Shown here piece by piece: positions 61,801-64,000 of a stretch of 64,000 nucleotides of DNA (within the stretch, counting starts at the first letter, position 1; the number at the start of each line of letters is the position of its first letter). Position numbers and translations under genes: made by a program. Location of the stretch: assembly GCF_036226605.1 (NCBI RefSeq), contig NZ_CP109000.1:2972501-3036500 (forward strand), in the 5' to 3' direction. The DNA is from Streptomyces sp. NBC_00704 (lineage in GTDB: Bacteria; Actinomycetota; Actinomycetes; Streptomycetales; Streptomycetaceae). The notes under the pieces are model-generated. The model was not told the origin of the DNA. It worked only from the letters and a program-made list of their open reading frames with translations, and made no database searches.

Positions 61801-62649
61801 ATGTCATCCCCGTACTCCAGCGTTCAGGAAGCCCGCAGGACCCTCGGCCGACGCCTGCGTGAGATCCGGCTCGACGCCGGGCTGACCGCGCGGGCGTTGG
61901 CCGCCCTCGCCGGCTGGCACGAATCCAAGTGCTCCCGGTACGAGAGTGGAGCCCGTAGCCCCTCCGAAGCAGATCTGCGAGCCTGGGCACTGCATTGCGG
62001 AGTGCCCCACCTCGCCGTCGATCTCGTGACGACGCTGCGCGGCATAGACGGCATGCACGTGGAGTGGCGGCGCATGGAGCGCGCCGGGCTCCGTCGCGCG
62101 CAGGAGTCAGTGGTGCCGCTCTGGGAACGCACCCGCCGCTTCCGCATCTACTCGTCCTGGCTCATTCCCGGACCTGTCCAGACCGGCCCCTACATCGAGG
62201 CGCTGCTCCGGGCGATCCGCGACCGTCGGCGGCTGGTCGATGACGTGGAGGAAGCGGTGCGTGTCCGGCTCGCCAAGCAGCACGTCGTCCACGAAGGCGA
62301 CCACAGCTTCGCCATCGTGCTGGAGGAGGCTGCCCTCCACCACCGCATCGGCGGCCCCGACGTCATGGCAGGACAGCTCGGCCATCTGCTCACCGCTGCT
62401 TCGTACCCTTCGGTCTCCCTTGGGATCATCCCCCGGACGGCCGACCGCTCTCGTATCTGGCCCGTGGAGGGCTTCTTCCTGTACGACGGAGAAGTAGTCA
62501 ACGTCGAGCTGGTCTCCGCGCACCTGACCGTCAGGCAGACCCACGAGATCGACCAGTATGCGCAGACCTTCACAGCACTCTCGGAGTTGGCTGTCCACGG
62601 ATCCGCGGCTCGCCAACTGATCACCTCGGCGATCGACTCGCTCGCATGA
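61801..62649 (+). CDS. Second XRE regulator of the DUF5753/Scr1 type
   Basis: 282 residues from ATG 61801. Helix-turn-helix (about 12-65): RTLGRRLREIRLDAGLTARA, GWHESKCSRYESGARSPS. The DUF5753 domain has YSSWLIPGPVQTGPYIEALL, IVLEEAALHHRIGG and SVSLGIIPRTADRSRIWPVEG. It is a paralogue of the 59875 protein but clearly diverged. With the DUF6879 gene it forms a second module. Confidence 0.93.
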   Translation: MSSPYSSVQEARRTLGRRLREIRLDAGLTARALAALAGWHESKCSRYESGARSPSEADLRAWALHCGVPHLAVDLVTTLRGIDGMHVEWRRMERAGLRRAQESVVPLWERTRRFRIYSSWLIPGPVQTGPYIEALLRAIRDRRRLVDDVEEAVRVRLAKQHVVHEGDHSFAIVLEEAALHHRIGGPDVMAGQLGHLLTAASYPSVSLGIIPRTADRSRIWPVEGFFLYDGEVVNVELVSAHLTVRQTHEIDQYAQTFTALSELAVHGSAARQLITSAIDSLA

Positions 62650-62654
62650 TTCCC

Positions 62655-62704
62655 GGCAAGTACTGGCACGTTCGTTGAGGTGGCACAGCGCCCGTTCCTA
62701 GCGT
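62655..62704 (+). promoter_or_regulatory. Leaderless promoter with shared GGCAAGT motif
   Basis: GGCAAGTACTGGCACG (62655-62670) differs at two bases from the element at 60967. TTGAGG (62675-62680) and TAGCGT (62699-62704), 18 bp apart, look like -35 and -10 elements. Transcription would start near the ATG at 62712, giving a leaderless mRNA. Confidence 0.6.
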
Positions 62705-62711
62705 GATGTGT

Positions 62712-62948
62712 ATGGCAGACAACGCTGTTTCGGGGCCGGAGACATCCAGTCCCGGCGTGGGTGAGCTCTTCTACGACGTGGTCCGGGACCGTGTCGGGGA
62801 GGTCGTGGCACGCCGGAAAGGGCAGGCCTTGCTGCGCCCGTTGGGCGGAGGTCAGACGTGGGAAGCGGACTCTGACGGGCTCCGACTGGCTGACGCAAAC
62901 GACCGTCTGCGTGCACGTGTGAACGAGCTGAACGCGAGGCGGCTGTGA
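62712..62948 (+). CDS. Small hypothetical protein
   Basis: 78 residues from ATG 62712; earlier starts at 62703 and 62706 would add three residues. It has a helical centre GVGELFYDVVRDRVGEVVAR and a C-terminal coil LADANDRLRARVNELNARRL. No domain is recognised. The stop overlaps the next gene by four bases (GTGA). Confidence 0.8.
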   Translation: MADNAVSGPETSSPGVGELFYDVVRDRVGEVVARRKGQALLRPLGGGQTWEADSDGLRLADANDRLRARVNELNARRL

Positions 62949-63175
62949 CGGCCCTCCGTTCCCGGTGGCGATTCGTCGACTACACCATCGCGCACGTACC
63001 CGAGAGCGGTGTGACGTGGGACATCTTCTGCGCCACTGACGGCTGTGGCGAGTCACAGACCGCCAGGACGGACGAAGTGTGTGCTGAGTGGGCGATGCGG
63101 CACGCGGCCATGTCGGGTCATGCCCTCTTCCGGCGCACTTGCAGTGACCGCGCTGTCGTCACCAGGCAGACCTGA
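62945..63175 (+). CDS. DUF7848-like small protein
   Basis: 76 residues from GTG 62945. WRFVDYTIAHV at the N-terminus, a CATDGCGESQ cysteine pair and CAEWAMRHAAMSGHALFRR resemble DUF7848 small proteins that sit in XRE modules. The cysteines might bind zinc. Translational coupling to the 62712 gene is evident. Confidence 0.75.
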   Translation: MTALRSRWRFVDYTIAHVPESGVTWDIFCATDGCGESQTARTDEVCAEWAMRHAAMSGHALFRRTCSDRAVVTRQT

Positions 63176-63380
63176 GCCCGATACGCGGCCGCCTCACGAC
63201 GCCCGCACACAAGCGCCTCACCACGTGCTACTTCGAGCGTCGCCCGGCTGCCCCGGTCAGGCAGCCGTTCGCCAAGTCCCCTCACCCGACTCCCCGAGTA
63301 CGCGACAGGCAGGCGGAGTTCCGGCGGAGTTCCGGGAGAGGGCTGTCCGAAGGTCCTCCAACTGTGAAGGAGTCCATCCC

Positions 63381-63821
63381 ATGACACTCACCGCGGTCGC
63401 CACCGAGACCCGCACCGGCCGTTCTCTGGTCACCGGCGCCGAGTTCGGCACGCTCGCCGCGTTCTGCGCCGACGAGTACGGCCTGGAGCGCTGTGTCGCC
63501 GAGCGGGTCGTCGACCAGGCCCTGGCGCTCGTCTTCGTCATGGGGACCAGTGGCGACGGAGCGAGCATGGCGCCGTCGCGGCTGGTCGATCCCGGGTGGC
63601 ACACGCTGATCCTGCACACCGGCTGGTACGCCGAGTGGTGCGAGCGCAGCTTCGGCTACTTCCTGCATCACCAGCCGAAGGCCACAGTCCGTACGCGCGG
63701 GCTGATGACCGACGTCGTGGGCCGGATCCGTGCCGCGGGCTTCGAGGTCGACGAAGGGCTGTGGGGCACGGCCGCCGAGTGCAACCCACCCGCATGCTGC
63801 GGCGACGGCGACGGCTGCTGA
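63381..63821 (+). CDS. Glycine-rich-domain-like protein with Cys-rich tail
   Basis: 146 residues from ATG 63381 behind AAGGAG. AERVVDQALALVFVMGTSG, SRLVDPGWHTLILHTGWYAEWCE and FGYFLHHQPKA match the actinobacterial glycine-rich domain-like family. The tail CNPPACCGDGDGC has five cysteines in 15 residues and could bind metal or be modified. Upstream, GGCGGAGTTCC occurs twice in tandem (about 63312-63335). Function unknown. Confidence 0.75.
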   Translation: MTLTAVATETRTGRSLVTGAEFGTLAAFCADEYGLERCVAERVVDQALALVFVMGTSGDGASMAPSRLVDPGWHTLILHTGWYAEWCERSFGYFLHHQPKATVRTRGLMTDVVGRIRAAGFEVDEGLWGTAAECNPPACCGDGDGC

Positions 63822-63900
63822 CAGCCGACGCGCCCTTCCACCAGCCGGAGTCGTCCGTCCCCGCGGCCGACTCCGCCCCGGCGTAAGAACGGACACACCC

Positions 63901-64000
63901 ATGGGCCTGACAGAGTTCACCGCCACCGGCCGCGTCACCGTGTTCCCGCTCCGCCATCTCGTCGTCGCCTACTCCACCCGATCCGGCGATGCCCGCGGGC
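63901..64000 (+). CDS. Start of a hypothetical protein, partial
   Basis: The first 33 codons of a plus-strand frame from ATG 63901, with strong third-position GC, run off the window end: MGLTEFTATGRVTVFPLRHL and on. The ribosome site is weak. It follows the Cys-rich gene by 79 bp. Too little is seen to name it. Confidence 0.5.
   Translation, partial: MGLTEFTATGRVTVFPLRHLVVAYSTRSGDARG

Overview
This is a high-GC window with the signature of a Streptomyces chromosome. The evidence is the very high GC at third codon positions, GTG/TTG starts, ATGA/GTGA stop-start overlaps, DasR- and CebR-type palindromes, a class E sortase with a LAxTG substrate, chitin and cellobiose genes, and a PAS-GGDEF-EAL protein of the CdgA type. 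All calls come from reading the sequence; no database search was possible.

Layout. 1-8440 is a carbohydrate block. It holds the 5' part of a sugar-binding lipoprotein gene and a GH1 beta-glucosidase, both preceded by CebR-like 14-bp palindromes and separated by about 1.2 kb of G-rich repeats. A second sugar ABC importer and a CBM2-GH18 chitinase follow. 8644-15327 holds a two-component system, a spermidine-synthase-like protein, a TPR-type XRE regulator and a histidine phosphatase. 15549-20695 is a tightly overlapping run: a PAP2-type membrane protein, a RecB-like nuclease with four cysteines placed as in Fe-S nucleases, a 574-aa protein of unknown function and a UPF1/DNA2-like SF1 helicase. 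22198-26988 holds tRNA-Lys(CTT), a secreted M6 metalloprotease, cdgA and a flavin monooxygenase. 27082-34326 holds an Asp/Glu-racemase-like gene beside the decayed tail of a paralogue, a 2-hydroxyacid dehydrogenase, a cupin, an EhuBCDA-type importer and an IclR regulator. 34441-40559 lies between the second and third identical tRNA-Lys copies; it includes an LPMO gene behind two DasR-like sites and a peptidoglycan-hydrolase-like gene.

40856-55638 is mixed: secreted and surface proteins (one with a LARTG sortase signal, plus a class E sortase), a ROK/Gfo-Idh divergon with a shared palindrome, YidC2, a GntR/membrane-protein pair behind three 13-bp repeats, a GH30 enzyme and a SEC-C protein. 55859 to the end looks accessory, with lower GC and many small genes. 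It has a 1047-aa PLD nuclease-SF2 helicase-DUF3427-like fusion, then an HATPase, two Scr1/DUF5753-type XRE regulators, DUF397 and DUF6879 partners, and small conserved proteins.

The strongest candidates for less-described biology are the nuclease/unknown/helicase operon (16399-20695) and the PLD-helicase with its neighbouring XRE/HATPase/DUF397/DUF6879 modules (55859-63175). The latter have recurrent operator-like motifs upstream. Three identical tRNA-Lys(CTT) genes, two of them overlapped by protein genes, are an architectural oddity.
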